Assembly (NCBI GenBank): GCA_002692855.1
Contig: NZMJ01000084.1
Span: forward strand, 72,696-122,421
From: Maricaulis sp.
GTDB lineage: Bacteria; Pseudomonadota; Alphaproteobacteria; Caulobacterales; Maricaulaceae
Direction of reading: 5' to 3'
DNA length: 49,726 nucleotides
Part shown: piece by piece, positions 30,338 to 38,863 of the stretch
Position numbering within the stretch: position 1 is the stretch's first letter
How the letters are laid out: every line of letters begins with the position of its first letter
Position numbers and translations under genes: made by a program
The notes under the pieces: model-generated
What the model saw: only the letters and a program-made list of their open reading frames with translations
Database searches by the model: none
What the model was told of the DNA's origin: nothing

Positions 30338-30660
30338 CCTTCCGCCCCCGTGAACTTGAAGCCCAGCGCGCCGCAGAACCAGCCTGCGCCCGCCGCGATC
30401 CCGGCGATCAGCGGTGTCACCAGGAACACGGTCGCGTCATTGCAGTTGTCACCGCCTGCGGCGCGGCATTCGGTGATGCTCGTTTCGACCCCGCCCGATA
30501 CGAGAAGGGCAATCAGCTGACCGACGAACATCGGTCCCAGCATCCCCATGATCAGCAGGGCGGCGAACACATTCCACCGCCATGCCCGGATGCGGTGACG
30601 CAGCACGAAGGCTGCGCCGATTCCGGCACCCGACATGAGAATGAAGAGGACGAGCATCAT
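30334..30660 (-). CDS. Small membrane protein inside the sucC-sucD operon
   Basis: 108 residues with three membrane helices: [44 protein letters not shown] and a C-terminal [23 protein letters not shown] loop between helices 2 and 3 has two Cys ([13 protein letters not shown]) that could form a periplasmic disulfide. No known family was recognised. It starts 11 bases after the sucC stop and overlaps the thioesterase gene, so the four genes are one operon. Confidence 0.7.
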   Translation of the reverse strand: MMLVLFILMSGAGIGAAFVLRHRIRAWRWNVFAALLIMGMLGPMFVGQLIALLVSGGVETSITECRAAGGDNCNDATVFLVTPLIAGIAAGAGWFCGALGFKFTGAEG

Positions 30661-30671
30661 CGGCCCGGTCG

Positions 30672-31865
30672 CTACTTCTTGACCGCCGCGACGATCTTTT
30701 TCGCCGCGTCGTCGAGATCGTCGGCAGGGATCACATCGAGCCCGGACTCGGAAATGATGGTCTTGCCCTTCTCGACATTCGTGCCTTCGAGGCGAACGAC
30801 CAGCGGGACTTTGAGACCGACTTCCTTGACCGCCGCGATCACGCCCTCGGCGATGATATCACACTTCATGATGCCGCCGAAGATATTGACCAGGATGCCT
30901 TTGACGTTGGGATCGGCGGTGATGATCTTGAACGCCGCCGTGACCTTTTCCTTCGACGCGCCGCCGCCGACATCAAGGAAGTTCGCCGGCTCCGCGCCGT
31001 AGAGCTTGATGATGTCCATCGTCGACATGGCAAGGCCTGCACCGTTGACCATGCAGCCGATCGTGCCGTCGAGCGCGATATAGGCGAGGTCGTATTTCGA
31101 GGCCTCGATTTCCTTGTCGTCTTCCTCGGTCAGGTCGCGCAGGTCGACAATGTCCGGGTGACGGTAAAGGGCGTTGTTGTCGAAACCGACCTTGGCGTCG
31201 AGCACGTGCAGATTGCCCTGGTCGGTGACGATCAGCGGGTTGATCTCCAGAAGGCTCATGTCCTTCTCGGTGAATGCCTTGTAGATCTGGCCCATCAGCT
31301 TGACGCACTGCTTGACCTGGTCGCCTTCAAGAGCGAGCGCCGCGGCAATCTTGCGGCCCACATAAGGCGCATAGCCCGCCGCCGGGTCGACATGGATGGT
31401 GTGGATCTTTTCCGGCGTTTCCTCGGCAACCGCCTCGATGTCCATCCCGCCCTCGGTCGAGCAGACGAAGGCAATGCGGCTGGTCGCACGATCAACCAGA
31501 ACCGACAGGTAAAGCTCGCGGGCAATGTCGGCGCCGTCTTCGATATAGAGACGATTGACCTGCTTTCCGGCGTCGCCCGTCTGCTTCGTCACCAGCGTAT
31601 TGCCGAGCATCTGGCTGGCAAATTCGCGCACCTCGGCGACCGACTTGGCCAGGCGCACACCGCCCTTTTCGCCCGCCGCGCTCTCCTTGAACTTGCCCTT
31701 GCCGCGTCCGCCGGCATGGATCTGCGCCTTCACGACCCACAAGGGTCCGGGCAGCATTTTGGCCGCCGCTTCCGCCTCGGCCGGCGTGGTGGCAGCAGCG
31801 CCGTCAGCGACCGGCGCACCAAAGGATTTCAGAAGCGCCTTGGCCTGGTATTCGTGAATGTTCAT
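30672..31865 (-). CDS. sucC: Succinyl-CoA synthetase beta subunit
   Basis: 397 residues. The ATP-grasp N-terminus ([22 protein letters not shown]), the [35 protein letters not shown] block and [32 protein letters not shown] are diagnostic of SucC. It leads the operon sucC, membrane protein, thioesterase, sucD. The 109 bases upstream, to the MFS gene, must hold the promoter, but no clear -35/-10 pair was chosen. mdh, often its direct neighbour in alphaproteobacteria, is 12 kb away here. Confidence 0.97.
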   Translation of the reverse strand: MNIHEYQAKALLKSFGAPVADGAAATTPAEAEAAAKMLPGPLWVVKAQIHAGGRGKGKFKESAAGEKGGVRLAKSVAEVREFASQMLGNTLVTKQTGDAGKQVNRLYIEDGADIARELYLSVLVDRATSRIAFVCSTEGGMDIEAVAEETPEKIHTIHVDPAAGYAPYVGRKIAAALALEGDQVKQCVKLMGQIYKAFTEKDMSLLEINPLIVTDQGNLHVLDAKVGFDNNALYRHPDIVDLRDLTEEDDKEIEASKYDLAYIALDGTIGCMVNGAGLAMSTMDIIKLYGAEPANFLDVGGGASKEKVTAAFKIITADPNVKGILVNIFGGIMKCDIIAEGVIAAVKEVGLKVPLVVRLEGTNVEKGKTIISESGLDVIPADDLDDAAKKIVAAVKK

Positions 31866-31974
31866 GGAGAGCGAGCCTTCAGTCCGGAATGGGAATCGGT
31901 CGGCGAACGGCCGGGAATTAGCCTCCGCTTATAACACCGGGATGGTGCGGCGCAACGCGAGCGGCCAGCCTTCG

Positions 31975-33252
31975 CTATTCAGGTTCGCCCACGGTGTATT
32001 CACCATCCTCGTCGACTTCGGCGAGAACCGGTGATGTCGCCCGGATGTCCTTGAATTCTTCCCGCTCGGCGACGGGGGTCGCAGGCTTGGCCCGGCTGCG
32101 GATGAACATCACTCCGGTCAGCGCAAACAGGCAGATCGCGGCATAAAGGAATACACCGCGCATACCCATCGCGCTGGCATAGAATGCCCCGGCGACCAGC
32201 GGCCCGATCACCGACCCGATCGCCCAGGTCAGCAGCAGCGAGGACGCCAGGCCCGGCATGTCCTCGGGCTCGGCGCGGTCATTGGCGTGCGCCACCGCCA
32301 CGCCGTAGTGGATCAGCGCAGTGCCGCCCCAAAGTCCGATGAGGATCAGGCCCATCGTCAGGCCCGGATCGATAAAGATGAACAACAGCGTGGTGATTGC
32401 GCCTGCCGCACCGGCCAGGCCCGCAATCACGAGCCGCCGGTCGATCCGGTCTGACAGGATGCCGGCCGGCCACTGGCTCGCCATCGCGAAGACATAGATG
32501 GCAGCCATGACAAGCGGTGCGGCGCCCAGCGCCACGCCGGTCGCACTGCCGTCCACCACGTCCGACATGCCCAGGCTCTCGGCCCAGATCGGCACGAAGG
32601 CCAGCAATCCCGAATTGACCATCCCGGCCACGAACACGCTGGCCGCCGCCGCCGGGGCAATCTGGATCAGCCGCGTCGGCAGGATCAGGATCGGACGCGG
32701 TGCGCGCGGCTGCTCCCGGCGCGTCGCGGTGATTGGCACCAGTGCGAAAGCGGTGAAAACGCCGATCAGCAGGAAGCCGCGCGTCAGGTCCATGCCCGGA
32801 AGGGCGAGGAGGAACGGGCCGAGGACGAGGCCGGCGCGTCCGGCATTCTGGTAGATGGCAAACACCGACCCGCGGCGGTTCGCCGGAGTGACATCCGCCA
32901 CCCAGCTGTCGGCGACGGCAAACATCACGGCGGTCGAGGCCCCGAAGGCGAAACGCGCGAGGAACCAGAGCAGCGCCTGGGTATCGAGACCGAGGATCAG
33001 GGTGGTGCCCGCCGCCACGCCTGCCGCTGCGGCAAAGGCACGGATATGCCCGACCCGTGCGATGAAGCGCGGCGCATAGATGGCTCCGGCCATGAACCCG
33101 CCGGCATAGGCGGCGGCCACGGCACCGATGGCGAGCCCGGACCACTGGTCCGCAGCCATCGCAACCGGCAACACCACCGCCAGCCCCCCGGTCGCCACAT
33201 GCAGCAGCGCCATCGAGATCATCAGGACCAGTACGTTACGGTAGAAGGCCAA
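31975..33252 (-). CDS. Major facilitator superfamily transporter
   Basis: 425 residues with about 12 membrane helices. Features are the N-terminal YRNVLVLMISMALLHVATGGLAVVLPV, a motif-A-like loop after helix 2 (APRFIARVGHIRAF), DSWVADVTPANRRGSVFAIYQNAGRAGLVLGPF in the first half and ILSDRIDRRLVIAGLAGA in the second. A hydrophilic C-terminal tail (about 35 residues) is acidic. It resembles the YcaD-like MFS group; the substrate is unknown. The start is TTG at 33252, with no strong ribosome binding site. Confidence 0.85.
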   Translation of the reverse strand: MAFYRNVLVLMISMALLHVATGGLAVVLPVAMAADQWSGLAIGAVAAAYAGGFMAGAIYAPRFIARVGHIRAFAAAAGVAAGTTLILGLDTQALLWFLARFAFGASTAVMFAVADSWVADVTPANRRGSVFAIYQNAGRAGLVLGPFLLALPGMDLTRGFLLIGVFTAFALVPITATRREQPRAPRPILILPTRLIQIAPAAAASVFVAGMVNSGLLAFVPIWAESLGMSDVVDGSATGVALGAAPLVMAAIYVFAMASQWPAGILSDRIDRRLVIAGLAGAAGAITTLLFIFIDPGLTMGLILIGLWGGTALIHYGVAVAHANDRAEPEDMPGLASSLLLTWAIGSVIGPLVAGAFYASAMGMRGVFLYAAICLFALTGVMFIRSRAKPATPVAEREEFKDIRATSPVLAEVDEDGEYTVGEPE

Positions 33253-33322
33253 GGCGCGCGCCCTATCTCATGCTATGAATGATGGATCGAAATCAGTCGG
33301 CAACCCATCACGGAGTGTCTCC

Positions 33323-33919
33323 ATGTTCAAGCCACGCGTCCTCTTATCGCTGATTCTCGGCAGCCTTGTGACGCTGGCGGCCTGTTCGGACACGCCGCAA
33401 ACCGACTGGACGCTGAATGGCGAGGCTTCGACGCTCAGCTTTGTTTCGGTGAAGAATGAGAGTGTGCTGGAAGCCAGCCATTTTGCCACCCTGACCGGGT
33501 CGGTCGACGAGGCCGGCAACGCCCATGTCGCAGTCCAGACCGAGACGGTCGAAACCTTTGTCGATATCCGCAATGAGCGCCTGGTCGAGCATGTCTTCCA
33601 GAGCCGCAACCACCCCCAGATCGCCATCGACACCCAGATCGACCTCGACGAATTTGAATCGCTCGAAATCGGCGAGACCATCCGCACCGAACTGACCCTG
33701 ACGGTCACGCTCGCCTCGACGCCGCGCTCGATCTACGCCGACGTGCTGGTGACCCGCGCCGGACGCGACACCGTGATCGTCGCGACCGCGGAACCGGTCA
33801 TGGTCGATGCGCGTGATTTCCGGCTCGGACCTCAGGTCGAACTGCTCGAAGCCCTCGCGGGTCTTGATTCAGTCTCGCCCGTGGCGGCCGTCAGCGCCTA
33901 TCTGGTTTTCGTCCGCTAG
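33323..33919 (+). CDS. YceI-like lipoprotein
   Basis: 198 residues from the ATG at 33323. An in-frame ATG at 33275 would delay the signal peptide and is unlikely. The lipobox LAAC places the lipidated Cys at residue 21. The mature part has the YceI pattern: WTLNGEASTLSFVSVKN, then ASHFATLTGSVDEAGNAHV, and RNERLVEHVFQ. YceI proteins are lipocalin-like beta barrels that bind isoprenoid-type ligands in the periplasm; the ligand here is unknown. It converges on the bufferin operon and overlaps bufD by four bases. Confidence 0.82.
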   Translation: MFKPRVLLSLILGSLVTLAACSDTPQTDWTLNGEASTLSFVSVKNESVLEASHFATLTGSVDEAGNAHVAVQTETVETFVDIRNERLVEHVFQSRNHPQIAIDTQIDLDEFESLEIGETIRTELTLTVTLASTPRSIYADVLVTRAGRDTVIVATAEPVMVDARDFRLGPQVELLEALAGLDSVSPVAAVSAYLVFVR

Positions 33920-34494
33920 GGCGCTCTGCGCGCGGCCAGCCGGGGACCGAACTGCCCTGCCAGTCCGTCCACGGACCAGCGCCCGCCGCCGCGTGACACC
34001 AGGTAGATCAGGATCGCGGCCCATAAAGCATGTGTGCCCCACCACGCTTCGGGGAAGACGAAGATCTGGATGACCAGCGTCATGCCCAGAAGCCCGGCGG
34101 CCGCAAATCGCGTCAGGAGACCCATCACCAGGAGGATGGGCAGAATGAATTCACCGAGCGTCGCCATCCAGGCGGCGACCTCGCCGGGGATCAGCGGCAA
34201 GGCAAAGTCGCCTTCGAACTGCCCGATGACGGCCGGGCGCAAATCAAGGGGCAGGACGGGCAGCTTCAGGTGATAACGCTGCACCGCGAAGTCATTGATC
34301 AGCTCGGTGTAGCCGAACAGGCCGAAGGTCTGCACCTTGGTCAGGAGCGACCGCCAGAACACTCCGGCAATGACGACGCGCAGGAATAGCGCCGTCGCAT
34401 CGTGGGTGACGACGCGCTGAACCGCCCCGAAACCCCGGTAATAGAGCCGCCCGAGCGGCCCGAAGAGGGGTGGATTGCCATCAAATTCTGTCAT
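33916..34494 (-). CDS. DoxX family membrane protein of the bufferin operon (BufD-like)
   Basis: 192 residues with four membrane helices and the DoxX pattern: ALFLRVVIAGVFWRSLLTKVQTF, then ATLGEFILPILLVMGLLTRFAAAGLLGM and WWGTHALWAAILIYLVSRGGGRWSVD. DoxX proteins are commonly the last gene of DUF2282-DUF692-DUF2063 operons. Its role in maturation or export of the modified peptide is not established. It overlaps bufC by 14 bases and ends four bases inside the convergent YceI gene. Confidence 0.85.
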   Translation of the reverse strand: MTEFDGNPPLFGPLGRLYYRGFGAVQRVVTHDATALFLRVVIAGVFWRSLLTKVQTFGLFGYTELINDFAVQRYHLKLPVLPLDLRPAVIGQFEGDFALPLIPGEVAAWMATLGEFILPILLVMGLLTRFAAAGLLGMTLVIQIFVFPEAWWGTHALWAAILIYLVSRGGGRWSVDGLAGQFGPRLAARRAP

Positions 34495-35227
34495 GTCTGT
34501 CCCTCGCGAAGACGCCGTCCTTCAACAGACGGATGAAAAGATCAGGGCTGGCGCCGCTCACATGCGCGGCCTCGCCGAGCGGCAGGCCGTCATCCAGCGC
34601 GTTCAGGAGTATGATTTCCGTGGCCGAGAGCGTGCGGTAGCGCACCTCCATTGCGGGCCGCCACACCAGGACTGTCTCCTCGCATTGCGTCCCCGCCCGC
34701 TCGACCCGCGACTGGAACCGCGCTGCCGTCCAGGTCGTAAGAATTGGCCGGTCATGGGCCGGACGCCTCACGGAAGGATGGAGATCCACGAACAGACCGG
34801 AAAACCCGTCTGCGTCCAGCGTGCGGATATCGCCCGGCGACAAGGTGGGCGCATCCGCGCTGTGGTGGGCCTCCCCCCAGGCGCGGTCGATGCGGGCGAT
34901 GGCCGGCAGGAAGGCAGGCATGCCGCGCGGCGCCTCGTGGCTGAGATGGTCGGCAAAGCCGTCCCCATAGAGCAGCATCGGCCCGGCGTGCGGTGGGTGA
35001 GCCTGCCAGTAGGACTTGGCCAGCGCCGCGAAATTGCCATCTCCGGCAAGGAATCGGACGGACGGATAATTGTCGCCCAGCACATCGATCACGCCGCGCA
35101 CAACGGTATTGCGGTAGACGCTCAGCGCCGCGGCGTGTCCCGGTTCCGGCACGAAGCCATCGCGCGCCACATCCTTTCCGCCCCGCAGGACGGCCGCGAA
35201 GCGGGCATGGAAGCCGGCGTCAGACAT
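34481..35227 (-). CDS. DUF2063 partner protein of the MNIO enzyme (BufC-like)
   Basis: 248 residues. The N-terminal domain has the family blocks FAAVLRGG, LSVYRNTVVRGVIDVLGDNYPSVRFLAGDGNFAALAKSY-type sequence and HPPHAGPMLLYGDGFADHL. The C-terminal part (about 130-248) is more variable. These proteins work with DUF692 (MNIO) enzymes and are thought to bind the precursor peptide like a RiPP recognition element. It overlaps bufB by eight bases and bufD by 14, so translation is coupled. An older annotation of this family as DNA-binding is probably misleading here. Confidence 0.86.
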   Translation of the reverse strand: MSDAGFHARFAAVLRGGKDVARDGFVPEPGHAAALSVYRNTVVRGVIDVLGDNYPSVRFLAGDGNFAALAKSYWQAHPPHAGPMLLYGDGFADHLSHEAPRGMPAFLPAIARIDRAWGEAHHSADAPTLSPGDIRTLDADGFSGLFVDLHPSVRRPAHDRPILTTWTAARFQSRVERAGTQCEETVLVWRPAMEVRYRTLSATEIILLNALDDGLPLGEAAHVSGASPDLFIRLLKDGVFARDRHDRI

Positions 35228-36098
35228 GTGACAGGGCCGCCTTGCGTCCCGGTGAAGCAGCCGCGCGGTCGAGCACCGCCTGCGCCTGCGCGCGTTCGTC
35301 CATCAGGACGTCAAACGCAGGAAGATTGTTGTCGCGCTCGATCAGTGTCGGCAGCGGGCCCGCTTGCGCGATGACATGGGCGTATAGCGTCCAGACCGGG
35401 TCGCTGACCGGCGCCCCGTGAGTGTCAATCAGCAGACCGGTATCCGGATCGCCATCAGCCTCATGCCCGGCCAGGTGGATTTCGCGCACCGCTTCGAGCG
35501 GGAAGGCGTCGATATAGGCGTGAACCTCGCGGGCCAGGTTGTTCGCGGTCACGACCACATTGTTGAGATCGAGGAGCAGGCTGCACCCCGTCCGGCGAAC
35601 CGCCTCGCCCAGAAACTCGCCTTCGCTCATCTCGCCCTTGAGCGACAGGTAGAGCGACGGATTCTCGATCAGTATCGGGCGGCCGAGCGCGTCCTGCGCT
35701 TCTTCAACATGGTCGCAAAAGCGGTTCAGCGCGCCGCGCGTATAAGGCAGGGGCAAAAGGTCGTTGAAATAGACACCGTCATGACGGCACCAGGCGAGAT
35801 GTTCCGACACCAGGGCCGGCCGGAACCGGTCGACCAGGCCGCGAAAGCGCGCCAGATGGTCCTTGTCGGGACGCTCTTCGCCGCCCAGCGACAACGATAC
35901 GCCGTGCAGGGACACGGGGTGCCGTTCGGCAATGGCGTCGAGCCAGGCGAGCCGCGGCCCGCCCTCCCCCATGTAATTTTCCGGATGCACCTCCACCCAC
36001 AACCCGTCGGCTTCGCTCTCGAGCGCGGCGCGATAGTGCGCCGGCTTGAGGCCGATACCGGCTCCAGGAGGGGAAGCGGGGGTGTGGGTGGAGGTCAT
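35220..36098 (-). CDS. MNIO family (DUF692) multinuclear iron enzyme, bufferin-modifying (BufB-like)
   Basis: MNIO enzymes are TIM-barrel, multi-iron oxidative enzymes that modify Cys residues of ribosomally made peptides, for example to oxazolone-thioamide or 5-thiooxazole groups. The 292-residue product has the family's metal ligand pattern: His65 in SLHGVS, His100 in SEHLAW, Glu145 in IENPS, Asp177/Asn179 in LLDLNN, His208 and His212 in IHLAGH, His227 in DTHG and Glu254 in IERD. It follows bufA by 22 bases, and its end overlaps bufC. Its expected substrate is the adjacent Cys-containing precursor. Confidence 0.93.
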   Translation of the reverse strand: MTSTHTPASPPGAGIGLKPAHYRAALESEADGLWVEVHPENYMGEGGPRLAWLDAIAERHPVSLHGVSLSLGGEERPDKDHLARFRGLVDRFRPALVSEHLAWCRHDGVYFNDLLPLPYTRGALNRFCDHVEEAQDALGRPILIENPSLYLSLKGEMSEGEFLGEAVRRTGCSLLLDLNNVVVTANNLAREVHAYIDAFPLEAVREIHLAGHEADGDPDTGLLIDTHGAPVSDPVWTLYAHVIAQAGPLPTLIERDNNLPAFDVLMDERAQAQAVLDRAAASPGRKAALSHV

Positions 36099-36120
36099 CG
36101 CGAACGCCGTCGGGGGGAGA

Positions 36121-36414
36121 TTACGGACGTTCGACCGGAGTCAGCGAACCAGTGCCATAGGGCGTCTGGATGTCTTCGCAGGTGCCTTCGTCGACATAGG
36201 TCCAGGCATTTCCCTGGTAATCGACCGTCGAGGTTCCAGCGCACGACGTGCCCTCGCCGGCGGCACAATCGTTTTCGCCAGCCAGCGACACGCCGTAGCA
36301 GCGTTCCTGGCCTTCCGGCGACATGTCTTCGTCATCGGCATGCGCGACGGCGGCGGCCATCGACAGGGCAAAGGCGGACGCCGTGACGGCAGCGATCTTG
36401 GAGCGGGTGTTCAT
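36121..36414 (-). CDS. Bufferin-type RiPP precursor (DUF2282), four-cysteine exported peptide
   Basis: 97 residues from the ATG at 36414, which follows GAAGGAAAT. A signal peptide ends near AHA (residue 26). The mature part has the DUF2282 signature [15 protein letters not shown], then TSCAG and GTCED, giving four Cys at 39, 50, 58 and 79. In characterised bufferins of Caulobacter the MNIO enzyme converts Cys residues to thiooxazoles that bind copper. By homology Cys50 and Cys58 are the likely modified pair and Cys39/Cys79 a disulfide; this is inferred. It is the first gene of the operon, behind a sigma-F-like promoter. Confidence 0.9.
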   Translation of the reverse strand: MNTRSKIAAVTASAFALSMAAAVAHADDEDMSPEGQERCYGVSLAGENDCAAGEGTSCAGTSTVDYQGNAWTYVDEGTCEDIQTPYGTGSLTPVERP

Positions 36415-36476
36415 GGATTCATTTCCTTCGAGATTGAAACACGAGCGCCGACCTTTTCGGGTGCGGCACTGGGTCA

Positions 36477-36502
36477 TTCGCTGAAGGACGCCCGATCGTT
36501 AC
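36477..36502 (-). promoter_or_regulatory. Sigma-F-type ECF promoter of the bufferin operon
   Basis: On the minus strand GTAACG (36497-36502), 16 bases, then CGAA (36477-36480). The same architecture occurs in front of the sigma factor gene. It resembles the GTAACC-N16-CGAA motif I recall for Caulobacter sigma-F targets. It would start transcription near 36470, about 55 bases before the bufA ATG. Confidence 0.78.
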
Positions 36503-36692
36503 ACTCCGAATACGTCGTATTTGTCGCTCCAGCAGTGGTAACGGCACAAGCAACTGATTTTATTTGAATAATTGGCACAGTCACTTGATGGTCACGGCCC
36601 CGTGATTGATTGCGACTGGCGGTTGCCTGGCGGTTCCGGCATGACGCCGCGGCGCATTTGGCGCTAAACATGTCAGACAGTCCGGCGCGCCT

Positions 36693-36718
36693 GTAACCTT
36701 TCGCGCGCGACCAGCGAA
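36693..36718 (+). promoter_or_regulatory. Sigma-F-type ECF promoter of sigF-nrsF (autoregulation)
   Basis: GTAACC (36693-36698), 16 bases, then CGAA (36715-36718) on the plus strand. Transcription would start near 36725, just before the possible GTG start at 36726 and 13 bases before the ATG at 36738. The message is therefore nearly leaderless. It implies positive autoregulation of the sigma factor. Confidence 0.8.
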
Positions 36719-36737
36719 TAAGGCAGTGACAAGGGTC

Positions 36738-37283
36738 ATGACCGACGGCGAAATCGCCTTCCGCGCCCTGATGGTGCTGAGCCAGTCCGGTGACCGGCAG
36801 GCCTATCGTACGCTGCTGGAATCCGTGCGCGCGCCGTTGCTGGCCTATTTCACCCGCCGCCTGACCCGGGACCAGGCTGGCGCCGAGGACCTGGTACAGG
36901 AAACACTGATGGCCGTGCATGACAAACGCGCTACCTATGACGCCGCCCGGCCCTTCTCCGGTTGGCTCTATGGCATTGCGCGCTACAAGCTGATCGACCA
37001 TTACCGGCGCCACAGCCGCCGGGTCACGGTCGAACTCAAGGACGACGATGCAGTGATGGCTATCGAACCAGCCATCGCCGCACGGCTTGATGTCGAGACC
37101 CTGCTCGCCCGCCTGCCCGCAAAGCAGGCGGCTGCGATCCGGATGACCCGGCTGACCGGACTGACGGCACGCGAAGCCGCTGACCGGCTCGGGACCACGG
37201 AATCCTCGGTGAAGGTCAGCGTGCACCGGGGACTGAAAACCGCTGCGCTGGGTGCGACGCCTCCAGGAGACGGAACGTCATGA
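36738..37283 (+). CDS. sigF: ECF RNA polymerase sigma factor, sigma-F-like
   Basis: 181 residues. Region 2 is visible (LLAYFTRRLTRDQAGAEDLVQET, then RPFSGWLYGIARYKLIDHYRR), and region 4 (LLARLPAKQAAAIRMTRLTG, then AREAADRLGTTESSVKVSVHRG). There is no region 3, as in ECF factors. The ATG at 36738 has AAGGG close upstream; a GTG at 36726 is an alternative and would be leaderless. Its four-base overlap with an NrsF-type anti-sigma gene and the adjacent bufferin operon match the Caulobacter sigma-F system, which responds to chromium, cadmium and copper stress. The inducer here is inferred. Confidence 0.9.
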   Translation: MTDGEIAFRALMVLSQSGDRQAYRTLLESVRAPLLAYFTRRLTRDQAGAEDLVQETLMAVHDKRATYDAARPFSGWLYGIARYKLIDHYRRHSRRVTVELKDDDAVMAIEPAIAARLDVETLLARLPAKQAAAIRMTRLTGLTAREAADRLGTTESSVKVSVHRGLKTAALGATPPGDGTS

Positions 37284-37915
37284 CGAACCCTATCGACGAT
37301 CTGGTCAACGACCTGGAGCCGGTATCGCCCCGCCCTTTGCGCCATCTTGCTCTGCGGTGGATCTTGCCCGCCCTGACGATCTCCACCCTGTTTGTCGTCC
37401 TCTGGATCGGGGTCCGTCCCGACATGCCCGGCGCCCTCACCCTTCCGTCCTTCTGGGTAAAGCTGGCTGCAATGGTCGCGATTGCTGCCGGCGCGGCCCT
37501 GTCCCTGTTCGCCCTGTCCCGCCCCGATGGTACGGGCGGGCGCGGCTTGGTGGTTTCCATGCTCGTTGCGGGTCTGGTGCTGGCTGCGGGACTGATCGTA
37601 CTGGCGATCGCGCCGAGTGACTTGCGGACCGAAACGCTCCTGGGTCATTCCTGGAATCGCTGCGTGCCGCGTGTGATCGCAGCCGCCCTGCCGGTCTTCG
37701 CAGCCAGCATCCTGGTGCTGCGCGCGATGGCCCCGACCCGGCTGCGCCTGGCCGGGTTTGCCGCCGGACTGTTTGCAGGCGCTGCAGGTGCAGCGGTCTA
37801 TTCGCTCAGTTGCACCGAAACGAGCCTGACCTTCCTGGCGGTCTGGTATCAGGGCGCAGTTCTGATCGTGGCGCTACTGGGCGCCCTCATGGGTCCGCGC
37901 CTGCTGCGCTGGTAA
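37280..37915 (+). CDS. nrsF: NrsF (DUF1109) family membrane anti-sigma factor
   Basis: 211 residues: an N-terminal cytoplasmic segment (MTNPIDDLVNDLEPVSPRPLRH-type), then six membrane helices. Two Cys lie at positions expected for the NrsF family: Cys128 in LGHSWNRC and Cys178 in YSLSCTET. In Caulobacter two equivalent Cys of NrsF are needed for release of sigma-F under metal stress. The start overlaps the sigma factor stop (ATGA), so the pair is made in fixed ratio. It converges with a secreted-protein gene two bases away. Confidence 0.88.
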   Translation: MTNPIDDLVNDLEPVSPRPLRHLALRWILPALTISTLFVVLWIGVRPDMPGALTLPSFWVKLAAMVAIAAGAALSLFALSRPDGTGGRGLVVSMLVAGLVLAAGLIVLAIAPSDLRTETLLGHSWNRCVPRVIAAALPVFAASILVLRAMAPTRLRLAGFAAGLFAGAAGAAVYSLSCTETSLTFLAVWYQGAVLIVALLGALMGPRLLRW

Positions 37916-37917
37916 GT

Positions 37918-38808
37918 TCACCCGCCGGCGCGGAAGAAGTGCGTGAAGCGCGACACATTCGATTGCCAGCGGATTCGGTCGAACACGACCGGATAGGGAG
38001 CTTCGGGCGGGCATTCGGTAGTATTGAAGATCTCGCTGGCGGGCGCGGTGATGTCGAACACATCTCCCGACGCGCAGAATGTCGCCCGCGTAGGGCCTCC
38101 GACGCGCGTCGTGCTAACCGCTGCCTCGCTTGCGGCATGGCCATGCACATACACCCGGTCTCCGTTTGGAAAACCGCTATAGACGACGACACAACTGTCC
38201 GCTTCCAGAGCCATCCAGCCGCGCACGCGCCAGGTGTTGGCATCAACCGGCTCGGCCAGCGCGACCAGTCCGCCTTCCAGGCTGGGCCCGCAGACCTGCA
38301 ACTCCCGCACGGGCGCTGAATAGCCGTCCCGCTCCACCGGCGAGCCCAGGCATAAATCCGCATCCTCACCGAAATCGGCGCAGCCGACGCGCCAGTCGAC
38401 CACGCCCCATTCCGCCCGGAAGGGGCGAATGGGCCGGGAGGTGAAGGCGATCTCGCGCACCGTATCGGCGCAGGGCGGCACGTCGAGCACGCCGGTGTTG
38501 AAACTGTCCGCGGGCAGGCAATGGGAAAAAGCCGCCTCCCCGGCGGGCCATTGCCACGTGCCGGAAAAGGCAGCCAGACCCATCCGGTCTCCCGCCACGC
38601 CGTGCAGCGCGCCTTCCAGGCAGTCGCCTGCTTCGACCCGGAACCAGCCTTCCGCCCGGCGGCCACCGCTTGGCGTCGTGTTGTACGCTGCCGCAACGCC
38701 AACCGCGAACGGCGCGTCGTTGCACAGACGCATTAGCACCGGCCGCGCCTGGGCGTCGGCCATCGTCGGAACAGCCAGTACTGCGATGAGGATCAGAAGC
38801 CGTAACAT
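37918..38808 (-). CDS. Secreted DUF1036-like protein
   Basis: 296 residues with a signal peptide (cleavage near ADA). The N-terminal half matches the DUF1036 pattern: LMRLCNDAPFAVGVAAAYN, then RRAEGWFRVEAGDCLEGALHG. The C-terminal half (about 180-296) has Cys pairs and ends in FTHFFRAGG; it may be a diverged second domain. The function of DUF1036 is unknown. The ATG at 38808 is preferred over a GTG one codon upstream. It converges with nrsF with almost no gap and no visible terminator. Confidence 0.72.
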   Translation of the reverse strand: MLRLLILIAVLAVPTMADAQARPVLMRLCNDAPFAVGVAAAYNTTPSGGRRAEGWFRVEAGDCLEGALHGVAGDRMGLAAFSGTWQWPAGEAAFSHCLPADSFNTGVLDVPPCADTVREIAFTSRPIRPFRAEWGVVDWRVGCADFGEDADLCLGSPVERDGYSAPVRELQVCGPSLEGGLVALAEPVDANTWRVRGWMALEADSCVVVYSGFPNGDRVYVHGHAASEAAVSTTRVGGPTRATFCASGDVFDITAPASEIFNTTECPPEAPYPVVFDRIRWQSNVSRFTHFFRAGG

Positions 38809-38863
38809 CACGCGACACTAGCCGCAGGTTGCAGTTCCTGTCAGCGTAAATCTGACAGGCCGC

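Larger units (their letters stand above)
36415..36737. other. Divergent intergenic region between bufA and sigF
   Basis: This 323-base stretch has no gene. It holds two promoters of identical architecture, one facing each operon (36477-36502 minus, 36693-36718 plus). The part between them contains an AT-richer patch (about 36555-36575). Other GTAAC-like or palindromic fragments there lack a correctly spaced partner. The bufA leader is about 55 bases; the sigF leader is very short. Confidence 0.75.
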
